DNA of 64,000 nucleotides, taken from NCBI RefSeq assembly GCF_023277925.1, contig NZ_CP063832.1:5067501-5131500 (forward strand). Reading direction: 5' to 3'. This document shows positions 28,209 through 36,177 of this stretch, piece by piece. A model generated the notes under the pieces. The model was given only the letters and a program-made list of their open reading frames with translations. It was not told the origin of the DNA and searched no databases. The translations under genes were made by a program, and so were the position numbers. The DNA is from Pseudomonas entomophila. Its GTDB lineage: Bacteria; Pseudomonadota; Gammaproteobacteria; Pseudomonadales; Pseudomonadaceae. Each line of letters starts with the position of its first letter. Within the stretch, counting starts at the first letter, position 1.

Positions 28209-28832
28209 TCAGGCTTCCTTCGGGGCCAGGTTCAGCAGGGCCTGGCGGGCCCGCTCGAGAAACGCGTGCTTGGCTTCGTCGGCTTGCAGGTGCAGCGGCT
28301 CGCCGAAACTCAGGGTGCACAACAGGGGCAGTGGCAGCGCGCGGCCTTTGGGCATGACCCGGTTGAGGTTGGCGATCCACACCGGCACCAGCTCGACCTG
28401 CGGGTTGGCCGAGGCCAGGTGGAACAGGCCGCTCTTGAACGGTAGCAGCGGGTCGTCGGTAAGGTTGCGCGTGCCTTCGGGGAAGAAAATCAGCGAGTCG
28501 CCCTGAGCGAAGGCGTCGAGCACCGGTTGCAGTGGGTTGCCCTCGCCGGCCGGGCGCTGGCGGTCGATCAGCACGCCGTTGAACACCTGGCGGATGAGGA
28601 AGTCGCGGATGCCCGGCTTGCACCAGTAGTCGGCGCCGGCCACCGGGCGGGTGTGGCGGCGCAACGCCTCGGGCAAGGCCGCCCAGAGCAGCACGAAGTC
28701 GCCGTGGCTGCTGTGGTTGGCGAAGTACAGGCGCTGCACCGGTTGTGGGCTGCAGCCCAGCCACAGGGCGCGGGCGCCGGTGATCAGGCGGGCGGCGGAG
28801 GTGATGACGAAGGCGGTCAGGCTGGCGAGCAT
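28209..28832 (-). CDS. 1-acyl-sn-glycerol-3-phosphate acyltransferase-like (PlsC family)
   Basis: Transfers an acyl chain to lysophosphatidic acid to give phosphatidic acid, the substrate of the next gene's product. The 207 residues contain the HxxxxD catalytic block as NHSSHGD near residues 39-45 and the substrate-binding block FFPEGTRN near 118-125. A hydrophobic N-terminus suggests membrane attachment. It lies 10 bases after the small membrane protein gene. E. coli ynbABCD has no such gene, so it is an addition to the operon. Confidence 0.9.
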   Translation of the reverse strand: MLASLTAFVITSAARLITGARALWLGCSPQPVQRLYFANHSSHGDFVLLWAALPEALRRHTRPVAGADYWCKPGIRDFLIRQVFNGVLIDRQRPAGEGNPLQPVLDAFAQGDSLIFFPEGTRNLTDDPLLPFKSGLFHLASANPQVELVPVWIANLNRVMPKGRALPLPLLCTLSFGEPLHLQADEAKHAFLERARQALLNLAPKEA

Positions 28833-28842
28833 GGCGGCGGTC

Positions 28843-29262
28843 TTATCCGGTGAAGGGGAGAACGAGGGCGAGCACGACCTGTACCGCGAGGCACAGGGCC
28901 TGGCGCCGCAGCAGGGCCAGGGCGCCCTGGCTGCGGGCCGGCCAGTCGCGGGTGTCGCTGGCGGTGGGTTTCAGGCGCAGGTCGAACAGCGCGCGGTCCA
29001 GGGCCTGGGTGTCGGCGGGCAGCTCATTGCTGGCACCGAGACGGGCGAACAGTTCGGCATCCAGGGCGACACGGGCGGCCCAGTACTTGTGAACCAGGCC
29101 GATCACCAGCAAAGCCGCGCAGAGCATGCTGGACAACGCAGGCAGCGGCATGCCCAGCAACGGTACGAGGTTGTAGGCCAAGCCCAGCAGGGTGATGCCA
29201 TCCGACAGGCGTTCCAGCTGGCGCCCGCGCGCGAGCAGGCTGGCGACGACAAACAGCTTCAT
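28843..29262 (-). CDS. Small membrane protein of the lipid operon, function unknown
   Basis: A 139-residue protein with two central hydrophobic segments (LGLAYNLVPLLGMPL, LCAALLVIGLVHKYWA) and a C-terminal one (CLAVQVVLALVLPF), separated by a soluble stretch. I recognise no motif. Its ATG overlaps the preceding phosphatase stop (ATGA), so it is translationally coupled and probably supports the membrane enzymes around it. Confidence 0.75.
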   Translation of the reverse strand: MKLFVVASLLARGRQLERLSDGITLLGLAYNLVPLLGMPLPALSSMLCAALLVIGLVHKYWAARVALDAELFARLGASNELPADTQALDRALFDLRLKPTASDTRDWPARSQGALALLRRQALCLAVQVVLALVLPFTG

Positions 29263-30593
29263 GGGTGCGCTTCCAGTGTTTGCAGGGCGAGGCGATGGGC
29301 CGGGTGCAGGACCACGCCGGGGCGGGCCTTGCGAATCAGCGCTTCGGCCTCATCAACATCGTTGCTGCGACCGCTGAGCACCAGCCAGGCGGCCACCGCG
29401 CTGGCGCTGCGCGAATAACCCAGGGCGCAGCAGACCAGCAGAGGGCCATGCTGGCGCAGGTCTTCGATGGCTTTGGCTGCTTGCTGCAGCAGCTGGCTGT
29501 CCGGGGCGACCAGGTCGAGGGTTGGCAGGTTGTGGTAACGCCGTGGCGACGCGCTCTGTGTAGGAGCCGGCTGGCCGGCGAAAGGGCAGGGTAGTTCGGC
29601 GCACAAGTCGACAATACCGACGAACAATGAGGCTTCGCTGCGGCCAGGCATGCGCCCGAGGTACACGTCATCGCACACTTCGTCCGGTTGGGGATGGCGC
29701 CATGTCCACAGCCGCGAGTTAACCCATGCGGCCAGCAGGTAGGGCGCCAGCAAGCAGGTCGTGGCAATGGACAGCCGGCCATCCGCGCCCTTCTGGAAAC
29801 CATCTGCCCCGAATACGGCATAGTTCATCCCTACCAGCAACAGCGACACGGCAGGCCACAGCAGCCACAATCCTCCATGCCCAAGCTTGAATCCGATCAC
29901 CGCGAACAGCACGGCCCCGAGCCCGTAGCGCAACGCCAGCCGCCAGCGTTTGGGGGCACAGGCAAACCGGGCCTTCTGCCAAGGCAATGGTCCCTGCCGT
30001 GGCCATAGCCACAGGCAGACGAAGCCGGCCAGGGCGCCGGTCGGCACATCGATGAAATGATGCTGCCAGGTGGTCAGCACCGACAGACCGATCAACCCCA
30101 TCCAGCCATGCACCAGCCAACGCCACAGGCGCCTGTGGGTATGCCGGGCAAACATCGCCCAGATGATCACCAGCAGCGCGATATGCAGCGAGGGTGCCTG
30201 GTTGTAGGGCTTGTCGAAGCCCATCAGCACATCGAACAACCAGCCGAACAGCCCCGACAGCTCGGGGCGCTCGAAGGTGAAACGCAGTGGCCAGAGCAGG
30301 AAGCAAGTGACGCTGATGAACTGCGCGGTCAGCAGCGCCAGGGCATGGCGGTCCATCTCCCGGCGCGTCAGCGGCAGCAGGAACGACAACCCGTAGAGCA
30401 GGTCGATCGACCAGTACGGGATGATCGTCCACGGCCACAGCGGCATCTGCGATTCCCAGGCGAACACCAGGCTGCCGACGTCATCGCGGCCTGCGGTGTA
30501 GGTGTTGCTCAGGCCGTAACTGAGAAAGAAGAGCGGCCCAAGCAGCAACAGCCAGAGCACGCCCCGGCGAATCAGCCCAGCTTCACGCGCCAT
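29259..30593 (-). CDS. PAP2 phosphatase fused to dual-specificity phosphatase (YnbD-like)
   Basis: A 444-residue membrane protein with two phosphatase domains. The N-terminal half is a multi-helix PAP2 domain with the motifs QAPSLH (C2) and HHFIDVPTG (C3). The C-terminal domain is a dual-specificity/PTP fold with the complete CX5R loop CALGYSRS near residues 394-401. The ATG at 30593 shares a base with the upstream stop (TGATG). E. coli YnbD has the same architecture. A DSP-type phosphatase next to a CDP-alcohol phosphotransferase suggests removal of the phosphate from a phosphatidyl-alcohol phosphate, as PTPMT1 does for PGP; that role is inferred. A REP-like sequence lies inside the reading frame at 29559-29583. 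Confidence 0.88.
   Translation of the reverse strand: MAREAGLIRRGVLWLLLLGPLFFLSYGLSNTYTAGRDDVGSLVFAWESQMPLWPWTIIPYWSIDLLYGLSFLLPLTRREMDRHALALLTAQFISVTCFLLWPLRFTFERPELSGLFGWLFDVLMGFDKPYNQAPSLHIALLVIIWAMFARHTHRRLWRWLVHGWMGLIGLSVLTTWQHHFIDVPTGALAGFVCLWLWPRQGPLPWQKARFACAPKRWRLALRYGLGAVLFAVIGFKLGHGGLWLLWPAVSLLLVGMNYAVFGADGFQKGADGRLSIATTCLLAPYLLAAWVNSRLWTWRHPQPDEVCDDVYLGRMPGRSEASLFVGIVDLCAELPCPFAGQPAPTQSASPRRYHNLPTLDLVAPDSQLLQQAAKAIEDLRQHGPLLVCCALGYSRSASAVAAWLVLSGRSNDVDEAEALIRKARPGVVLHPAHRLALQTLEAHP
29559..29583. repeat. REP-like sequence inside a coding region
   Basis: tgtaggagccggctggccgg followed by cgaaa, nearly identical to the intergenic REP core elsewhere in the window. It is read in frame on the minus strand as FAGQPAPTQ, in the linker between the PAP2 region and the DSP catalytic loop. 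Confidence 0.7.
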
Positions 30594-32347
30594 CAACGCA
30601 CCCGCTGCGCCAGGCTGACGCTGAAGATGCCCCACTCGTCGATGCGCTGGGCGATCTTGCGGAACCCGGCTGCTTCCACCAACTGGTCCATCTCTGCCTG
30701 GCTGCGCCGACGCATCACCCAGGCCTGCCCGCCGCGATGGCTGGTCAGGGCGCGGGCGATCATCTCCAGCTGCGGGTGCCAGGGCTGGCCGGTATAGACC
30801 AGGTAGCCGCCGTCCTCGACGGCATCGGCCAGGCCCGCCAGCGAGTTGCCCACCTGCTCGTTGCTGGGGAACAGCTCATACAAGCCCGAGACCACGGCCA
30901 GCGTCGGGCGCGGATCGAGGCCGGCCAGGCTCTGGCGGTCGAAGGCGTCGGCCTGAATGAACTGGGCGATATCGCCCAAGCCCTTTGTGTTGATCAGCGC
31001 GCTGCCCTGTTGCACGTTCAGCTCGCTGTAGTCGCGCAGCAGGATCGAATCGGGCAACTGCTGCAGGCCCTGCAGCGCCTCCAGGATGTAACGGCCGTGC
31101 CCGGCGGCGATGTCGACGATGTGCACCGGGCGCTGTTGCTCACGCAGCCTGGCGATGGCCAGGCGCAGCAGTTCCTCGACATTCAGCTTGCGTTGGCGGA
31201 TGCCGCGCCAGCCGATGGCGTCGAGGTAGTTGCGGTCGATCAATTCGCCGACCCGCCCTTTGCCGGTCGGTTGGTTGCGGTAAACGTAATCGAGGGTGGA
31301 GCCCGAGTCGAAGCCGGTGTCGAAGCCCAGCTTCACGCCCTCGGAAAGCCCCTTGCCCAGCTGCAGGCTGGCGCGGGTGGCGCGCCAATAGAGGTCACGC
31401 GGCGAGTTGCGCGGCAGCGGCGCGGCCAGGCTCTCGGCCTCGGCGCAGCTGGCGCCGGCCTTGTCGGCATCCAGCAGCGAGGGCACGGGCACCGGGGCGT
31501 CGAAGCAGTGTTCGACAAAGCGCTTGATCCGCGCCAGGGCATGGGCGCGGTCGCGCTCGCCGAGGGTGTCGTGGAAGAAGCCGGGGAGGATGTGTTTCTC
31601 TTTGCGCGCACTGCCCAGGCGCTCGAAGAACTGCTCCTGCGGCTTGCGCTCGACGACGAAGTCGGCGCCGGAGATCAGCAGTTGCGTCGGGACCTGGATC
31701 GCCTGGGCGTCGGCCACTACGCGGTCGGCGGCGTCATACAGGCCCAGCAGCATGGTGACCGAGATGGGCCGGCTGATCAGTGGGTCGGCCACGTACGACA
31801 TGACGCGCTCAGGATCGTGGGTCAGCAGGCGCGGCTTGACGTAGCTGTTGACGAAGAAGTTGCCGCGCCAGGCCTTGAGCAGTTTCAGCCCCGGCCGGGC
31901 GAAAGGCACGTAGAGCTTGACCTTGAACGCCGGCGAGGCCAGCACCAGGCAGCGCACCTTGGGCGCGTAATCGTGGGCCCAGGTGGCGATCAGCACGGCA
32001 CCGACACTTTGCGCCAGCACCACCATGTCCGGCTCGGCGATGCCATGCTGCGCCTGGATATGCTCGATGAAGGTCTGCACATCGCGCACGCTGGTGGCGA
32101 AGCCTGGGCTGTCGCCGCGCGCCCCGGGCGACTGGCCGTGGCCACGGGCGTCCCAGGCGAAGAAGTCGTAGCCGGGCAAGTCCAGCTCATCGGCCAGGTG
32201 CGCCAGGCGCCCGCCGTGTTCGTGGCCACGGTGGAACATCACCACGGCGCGCCGAGGCTGGTGTTCATTGCGTGTGGCGGGCCAGTGACGGTAGTGCAGC
32301 TCGACCCCGTCATGGGTGGAGAAATACAGCGATTGCGCTTGGCGCAT
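30593..32347 (-). CDS. Alpha/beta hydrolase fused to a methyltransferase-like domain (YnbC-like)
   Basis: A 584-residue two-domain protein. Residues 1-300 are a lysophospholipase/monoacylglycerol-lipase-type hydrolase: an oxyanion HRGHEHGGR region, FAWDARGHGQSPG, a serine nucleophile in AQSVGAV (AxSxG rather than GxSxG), and a late HDTLGERD that could supply the His. Residues about 340-584 are a Rossmann methyltransferase-like domain with the SAM motif VDIAAGHGRY. E. coli YnbC (585 residues) has the same size and layout. It probably acts on an acyl or lysophospholipid in the same pathway; the methyl acceptor is unknown. It starts 31 bases after the CDP-alcohol phosphatidyltransferase gene. 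Confidence 0.87.
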   Translation of the reverse strand: MRQAQSLYFSTHDGVELHYRHWPATRNEHQPRRAVVMFHRGHEHGGRLAHLADELDLPGYDFFAWDARGHGQSPGARGDSPGFATSVRDVQTFIEHIQAQHGIAEPDMVVLAQSVGAVLIATWAHDYAPKVRCLVLASPAFKVKLYVPFARPGLKLLKAWRGNFFVNSYVKPRLLTHDPERVMSYVADPLISRPISVTMLLGLYDAADRVVADAQAIQVPTQLLISGADFVVERKPQEQFFERLGSARKEKHILPGFFHDTLGERDRAHALARIKRFVEHCFDAPVPVPSLLDADKAGASCAEAESLAAPLPRNSPRDLYWRATRASLQLGKGLSEGVKLGFDTGFDSGSTLDYVYRNQPTGKGRVGELIDRNYLDAIGWRGIRQRKLNVEELLRLAIARLREQQRPVHIVDIAAGHGRYILEALQGLQQLPDSILLRDYSELNVQQGSALINTKGLGDIAQFIQADAFDRQSLAGLDPRPTLAVVSGLYELFPSNEQVGNSLAGLADAVEDGGYLVYTGQPWHPQLEMIARALTSHRGGQAWVMRRRSQAEMDQLVEAAGFRKIAQRIDEWGIFSVSLAQRVR

Positions 32348-32378
32348 GGCGAATATCCTTGTTCGACAGCGAGGGGGC

Positions 32379-32984
32379 TCAGCGGGCTTCGATCAGGCCG
32401 TGGCGAACCCGGTTGTACAGGGTATAGAGCGAGAGCAGCAGGATGACCAGCAGCAGGCCGTTGAGCCATGCAGCGTTCAATAGCCCGATGGCGACGCCGG
32501 TGCCCAGTACGCCGAAGGCGAACGCTCTGTCGCTCTTGCCCATCGGCCCGTCGTAGCGACGCGAGGCGCCAGCCAGCGGGCCCATCACCCCGGCGTATTC
32601 GCTGATCACCGCGAACAGCACCACCAGCACCACCAGGGTGGGCGACACGCCCGCCAGCAAGGCGAAGGGCAGGTACAGCGCGGCATCGGCGATCACGTCG
32701 CACAGTTCGTTGAGGTAGGCGCCCAGTTTCGACTGCTGGCCGAATTCGCGGGCCAGCATGCCGTCGACCGCGTTGAGCGCCATGCGCAGCAGCATCCAGA
32801 TAGGAACGAAGATGAACAGCCAGGTCAGGTGCGGTAGCCAGGCCAGCAGCAGGCCCAGCAGGACGGAGACGAGGGCAGCGGTCACGGTGACCTGGTTGGC
32901 TGTGACACCACGGTCATGCAGGCGCTGGACCGAAGGGCGCAGCAGTGCCTGGAAACGGGGTTTGAGTTGGTAGATCGATGGCAC
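32379..32984 (-). CDS. CDP-alcohol phosphatidyltransferase (YnbA-like)
   Basis: Membrane enzyme joining CDP-diacylglycerol to an alcohol to make a phospholipid. The 201 residues span about six TM helices. The family motif is present as DGMLAR, then eight residues, G, and finally D; the third acidic position is Asn (GAYLNELCD) instead of Asp, a feature I believe YnbA-type members share. It starts with GTG, preceded by AGGGAG at about 6 bases. It is the first gene of the operon; the alcohol substrate cannot be read from the sequence. Confidence 0.88.
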   Translation of the reverse strand: MPSIYQLKPRFQALLRPSVQRLHDRGVTANQVTVTAALVSVLLGLLLAWLPHLTWLFIFVPIWMLLRMALNAVDGMLAREFGQQSKLGAYLNELCDVIADAALYLPFALLAGVSPTLVVLVVLFAVISEYAGVMGPLAGASRRYDGPMGKSDRAFAFGVLGTGVAIGLLNAAWLNGLLLVILLLSLYTLYNRVRHGLIEAR

Positions 32985-33142
32985 GTGGAACTCCCTGTCA
33001 TGGTGCGGCGTGGTGCCGATTGTGGGGAATTCGTCTGGCCGCGGGCAAGCTGCAAATCGCCTACTTGTGAACCGGACGAGGCTCGCGTGGCTGAAGGAAT
33101 GCGCCGCTTGTCGGTTGTAGTGTGCATGGTGTGTATTCGGCT

Positions 33143-33178
33143 TTGTTTTTATCCATTCCGATGTGTACGCTACACATC
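33143..33178 (+). promoter_or_regulatory. hicAB promoter with palindromic operator
   Basis: A perfect 8-bp inverted repeat, gatgtgta (33160-33167) and tacacatc (33171-33178) around cgc, lies 20 bases before the hicA ATG. It overlaps a possible -10 element TACGCT (33166-33171), spaced 17 bases from a -35-like TTGTTT (33143-33148). An antitoxin bound to the palindrome would block this promoter, matching known HicB autoregulation. Confidence 0.55.
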
Positions 33179-33198
33179 GCCTGCCAAAGGAATGCCGA

Positions 33199-33381
33199 AT
33201 GCGCAGCAGGGACGTGATTCAGCTCATCGAGGCCGATGGCTGGTACGAAGTCGAGGTGAAGGGCAGCCATCATCAGTTCAGGCACCCGTTCAAGCGGGGG
33301 CGGGTCACGGTGCCGCATCCCAAGCGCGATCTACCCAGAGGCACCGCCCACAGCATCCTCAAACAGGCGGGCTTGAAATGA
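33199..33381 (+). CDS. hicA: HicA-family mRNA interferase toxin
   Basis: A 60-residue toxin with the double-stranded-RNA-binding-like HicA fold: MRSRDVIQLIEADGWYEV, catalytic His24 in KGSHHQF, and HPKRDLPRGT with the C-terminal helix SILKQAGLK. HicA toxins cleave mRNA and arrest growth until neutralised by HicB. The ATG at 33199 is preceded by AAAGGA eight bases upstream; the in-frame extension upstream overlaps the operator and is rejected. hicB follows after 56 bases. Confidence 0.92.
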   Translation: MRSRDVIQLIEADGWYEVEVKGSHHQFRHPFKRGRVTVPHPKRDLPRGTAHSILKQAGLK

Positions 33382-33437
33382 GGCCGATGAGGCTATCCAG
33401 GGTGATCCGTCACCCTGAAGATCAAGGGAGACAGAAA

Positions 33438-33845
33438 ATGAAATTTCCAGTTGTGCTGCACAAGGACGAGGGCTCGGACTACGGCGTGATCGTGCCCGAC
33501 GTACCTGGCTGCTTTTCCGCCGGCGCCAGCGTCTCGCAAGCGCTGGACAACGTCCAGGAGGCTCTGGCGCTGCATTTCGAAGGGCTGGTGGCCGATGGCG
33601 AGGCACTGCCCCAGGCCCAGGAAGTGGACGTGCATGTGGCGAACCCCGACTACGCCGGCGGCGTCTGGGCGGTGGTGGAGTTCGACGTCACTCCGTACCT
33701 GGGCAAGGCGGTACGCTTCAACGCGACGCTGCCGGAGAACCTGCTGCAGCGGATCGACGAGAAGGTCAAGCGTGACCATCGCTACGCCTCGCGCTCGGGT
33801 TTTCTTGCTTCGGCGGCGCTGCGCGAGCTGGCCGTGGCGCATTGA
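33438..33845 (+). CDS. hicB: HicB-family antitoxin
   Basis: A 135-residue antitoxin. The N-terminal partial RNase-H-like domain (VLHKDEGSDYGVIVPDVPG, then FSAGASVSQALDNVQEAL) binds HicA. The C-terminal segment VRFNATLPENLLQRIDEK and the following helices form a ribbon-helix-helix DNA-binding domain. The complex presumably binds the palindrome upstream of hicA. AGGGAG precedes the ATG. A 9-bp GC stem follows the stop. Confidence 0.92.
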   Translation: MKFPVVLHKDEGSDYGVIVPDVPGCFSAGASVSQALDNVQEALALHFEGLVADGEALPQAQEVDVHVANPDYAGGVWAVVEFDVTPYLGKAVRFNATLPENLLQRIDEKVKRDHRYASRSGFLASAALRELAVAH

Positions 33846-33850
33846 ACATG

Positions 33851-33871
33851 AGGGGCCACGGCGTGGCCCCT
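33851..33871 (+). terminator. Hairpin after hicB
   Basis: A 9-bp stem aggggccac / gtggcccct with a 3-base loop, 6 bases after the hicB stop and 15 bases before the convergent monooxygenase gene ends. There is only a weak T stretch afterwards, so termination strength is uncertain. Confidence 0.4.
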
Positions 33872-33885
33872 TCGTCGTGGCCGAT

Positions 33886-34200
33886 TCAGCGTTTGGCCGA
33901 CGAGGCGCTGAGCATGTCGATCAACTGGATATCGAAGTCGCGTTCCAGGTATTCCATGCGTTTCTCGCCGAACGCGACCATGTACGGCAGCGCAGAGTGC
34001 ACGTCCAGGTCGGCCTTGCTGGCCCAGACCTCGAAGAACACGAACAGGCTCGGGTCTTCCTTGTCGCGCAGCATGTGGTACTCGATGCAGCCCGGCTCCA
34101 GGCGGCTGGGCTCGACGTAGGCACGGAACAACTGCTCGAAGGCTTCGGCTTTTTCCGGACGGGTCTTGGCTTTGAGGATGAAAGCGTACGGCTTGCTCAT
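33886..34200 (-). CDS. Antibiotic-biosynthesis-monooxygenase (ABM) family protein, quinol monooxygenase-like
   Basis: A 104-residue dimeric ferredoxin-like ABM-domain protein: YAFILKAKTRPEKAEAFEQL, then EPGCIEYHMLRD, FVFFEVWASKADLDVHSA and PYMVAF. Relatives such as YgiN oxidise quinols without cofactors. It is divergent from mdaB, a quinone reductase. In E. coli mdaB and ygiN also sit together, which supports a shared quinone redox cycle here. Confidence 0.85.
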   Translation of the reverse strand: MSKPYAFILKAKTRPEKAEAFEQLFRAYVEPSRLEPGCIEYHMLRDKEDPSLFVFFEVWASKADLDVHSALPYMVAFGEKRMEYLERDFDIQLIDMLSASSAKR

Positions 34201-34246
34201 GGGGGTTGCCTCTTTGGATGGCGGGATGAGGGCATTCTAAGTCAAC

Positions 34247-34265
34247 AATATGCTTATCATTCGTG
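34247..34265. promoter_or_regulatory. Possible Fur-box-like element in the ABM-mdaB divergent region
   Basis: Read on the minus strand, aatgataagcat matches 11 of 12 bases of the Fur core aatgataatcat. It lies about 50 bases upstream of the monooxygenase start. The flanks fit the 19-bp consensus poorly, so this is only a candidate. Confidence 0.28.
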
Positions 34266-34399
34266 ACTCTTGGGCAAATGTATTTTGACCTCACGCCGCT
34301 TTTTCCTCTCTCCGTGACTGCTTAACCTGCCGCCATTCCAAATGACTCGGTCGGTAGGCTCCCCGCCTCGGATCGACACCGATACTTTCGAGGCTTGCG

Positions 34400-34987
34400 A
34401 TGAAAAAGTTTCTCCTGCTCAACGGTGGCAAACAGTTCGCCCATTCCGACGGCCGCCTGAACCAGACCTTGCACGACGCCGCCCTGGCCCACCTGGACCG
34501 TGCCGGCTTCGATGTGAAACAGACCTTCATCGACGGCGGCTACGACGTCCAGGAAGAAGTCGAGAAATTCCTCTGGGCCGATGTGGTGATCTACCAGATG
34601 CCGGGGTGGTGGATGGGCGCGCCGTGGACCGTGAAGAAGTATGTCGACGAGGTGTTCACCGCCGGGCATGGCAGCCTGTACGCCAACGATGGCCGGACCC
34701 GTTCCGACGCCTCGCAGAAGTACGGCAGCGGTGGCCTTGTGCAGGGCAAGCAGTACCTGTTGTCGCTGACCTGGAACGCGCCGCAGCAGGCGTTCGACGA
34801 CCCAAGTGATTTCTTCGAAGGCAAAGGCGTGGATGCGGTGTATTTCCCGTTCCACAAGGCCAACCAGTTCCTTGGTATGAGCGGGTTGCCGACCTTCCTG
34901 GCGGTGGATGTGATGAAGCGCCCGGACGTGCCGGCGGCGCTGGCGGCGTATGAGCAGCATCTGGACGAGGTGTTCGGCAAGGCCTGA
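34400..34987 (+). CDS. mdaB: NAD(P)H:quinone oxidoreductase MdaB (modulator of drug activity B)
   Basis: FAD-dependent two-electron quinone reductase of the flavodoxin_2 family that keeps quinones reduced and limits redox cycling. The 195 residues start FLLLNGGKQFAHSDGRLN and include MPGWWMGAPWTVKKYVDEV (active-site loop) and a C-terminal ALAAYEQHLDEVFGK helix. Length matches E. coli MdaB (193). It is divergent from the ABM protein and followed by a REP pair and a LysR gene. Confidence 0.92.
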   Translation: MKKFLLLNGGKQFAHSDGRLNQTLHDAALAHLDRAGFDVKQTFIDGGYDVQEEVEKFLWADVVIYQMPGWWMGAPWTVKKYVDEVFTAGHGSLYANDGRTRSDASQKYGSGGLVQGKQYLLSLTWNAPQQAFDDPSDFFEGKGVDAVYFPFHKANQFLGMSGLPTFLAVDVMKRPDVPAALAAYEQHLDEVFGKA

Positions 34988-35002
34988 ACGCTTTGACACG
35001 AC

Positions 35003-35095
35003 CTCTGTAGGAGCGGCTTCAGCCGCGATCACCCGCGAAGCGGGTGCCAGAACCGCGGTGCCTGCATCGCGGCTAAAGCCGCTCCTACAGGGGGC
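35003..35095. repeat. REP pair (BIME)
   Basis: Arms ctgtaggagcggcttcagcc and ggctaaagccgctcctacag flank a cacccgcgaagcgggt hairpin. It lies between mdaB and the following LysR gene. Confidence 0.87.
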
Positions 35096-35161
35096 TGGGC
35101 GCTTGCATGTAAGTTGATCAACGGCTATCAATCACGGCATCTTCCCACCAGGTTCACTCGC

Positions 35162-36058
35162 GTGAAAACTCGCTCCGAAGAACTCCAGGTTTTCGTCGCC
35201 GTCATCGACTGCGGCTCGATCTCGGCCGCTGCCGAGCAGATCGGCCAGACGCCCTCGGCCGTCAGCCGCACCCTGTCACGGCTAGAGGACAAGCTCGGCA
35301 CCACCCTGGTCAACCGCACCACCCGGCGCATGGACCTGACCGAGGAGGGGCGATTCTTCCTTGAGCGCGCACGGCAGATCCTCGAGCAGATCGACGACCT
35401 GGAAGAGCGCCTGTCGATGCACCACCAGACGCCGTCCGGGCGCTTGCGCATCAACGCCGCCGCGCCGTTCATGCTGCACGCGATCCTGCCGTGGATCGGC
35501 GAGTTCCGTCAGCAGTACCCCGGTATCGAGCTGGAACTGAACACTGATGACCTGATCATCGACTTGCTGGAGCAAAGCACCGACGTGGCCATCCGCATCG
35601 GCGAGCTGGCCGACTCCAGCCTGCACGCCCGCTCGCTGGGCTGCAGCCCGGTGCAGGTACTCGCCAGCCCCGAGTACCTGGCGCGCAATGGGACACCGCA
35701 GACGGTCGAAGAGCTCGATGATCATTGCCTGCTGGGCTTCAGCACCCTTGAATCGCTCAACCAGTGGCCACTGCGCCATGCCCAGGGCGACCGCTGGGCG
35801 GTCCGCCCGCAACTGCTCGCCTCCAGTGGCGAAACCCTGCGCCAGTTGGCCCTGGCCGGTGAAGGTATCGTCAGCCTGTCGCATTTCATGACGCACGAGG
35901 ACATTCGTTCGGGGCGTCTGCAGGTGGTGCTTGGCGAATACAACAACGGTTACCGCCAGCCTATCCACGCGGTGTACTACCGCAACACGCAGTTGGCCCT
36001 GCGAATCCAGTGCTTTCTCGACTTCATCCAGAAAAAACTGGCGGCCTACGCCTGCTGA
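35162..36058 (+). CDS. LysR-family transcriptional regulator
   Basis: A 298-residue regulator: winged helix (SEELQVFVAVIDCGSIS, then QTPSAVSRTLSRLEDKL) and a type-2 periplasmic-binding effector domain. I set the start at the GTG at 35162 because it gives the standard LysR N-terminus; a TTG start at 35114 is possible. It is downstream of mdaB on the same strand and may regulate it, but the REP pair between them argues for a separate transcript. Target genes unknown. Confidence 0.85.
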   Translation: MKTRSEELQVFVAVIDCGSISAAAEQIGQTPSAVSRTLSRLEDKLGTTLVNRTTRRMDLTEEGRFFLERARQILEQIDDLEERLSMHHQTPSGRLRINAAAPFMLHAILPWIGEFRQQYPGIELELNTDDLIIDLLEQSTDVAIRIGELADSSLHARSLGCSPVQVLASPEYLARNGTPQTVEELDDHCLLGFSTLESLNQWPLRHAQGDRWAVRPQLLASSGETLRQLALAGEGIVSLSHFMTHEDIRSGRLQVVLGEYNNGYRQPIHAVYYRNTQLALRIQCFLDFIQKKLAAYAC

Positions 36059-36177
36059 AGTTACCTGAACACGACACGGGGTATCCCCTGGCGGCGCAAG
36101 CACCCCACGGTGTTTGCTTAGTCGGAGGGCTTCGGCCTTAATGACTGATCAACAAAAACAACACCAAGGAAGTGCCC

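Noticed and set aside
30737..32446. 569-codon plus-strand frame opposite the YnbC-like gene
   Set aside because: Antisense to a gene with clear domains; no motif or ribosome-binding sequence.
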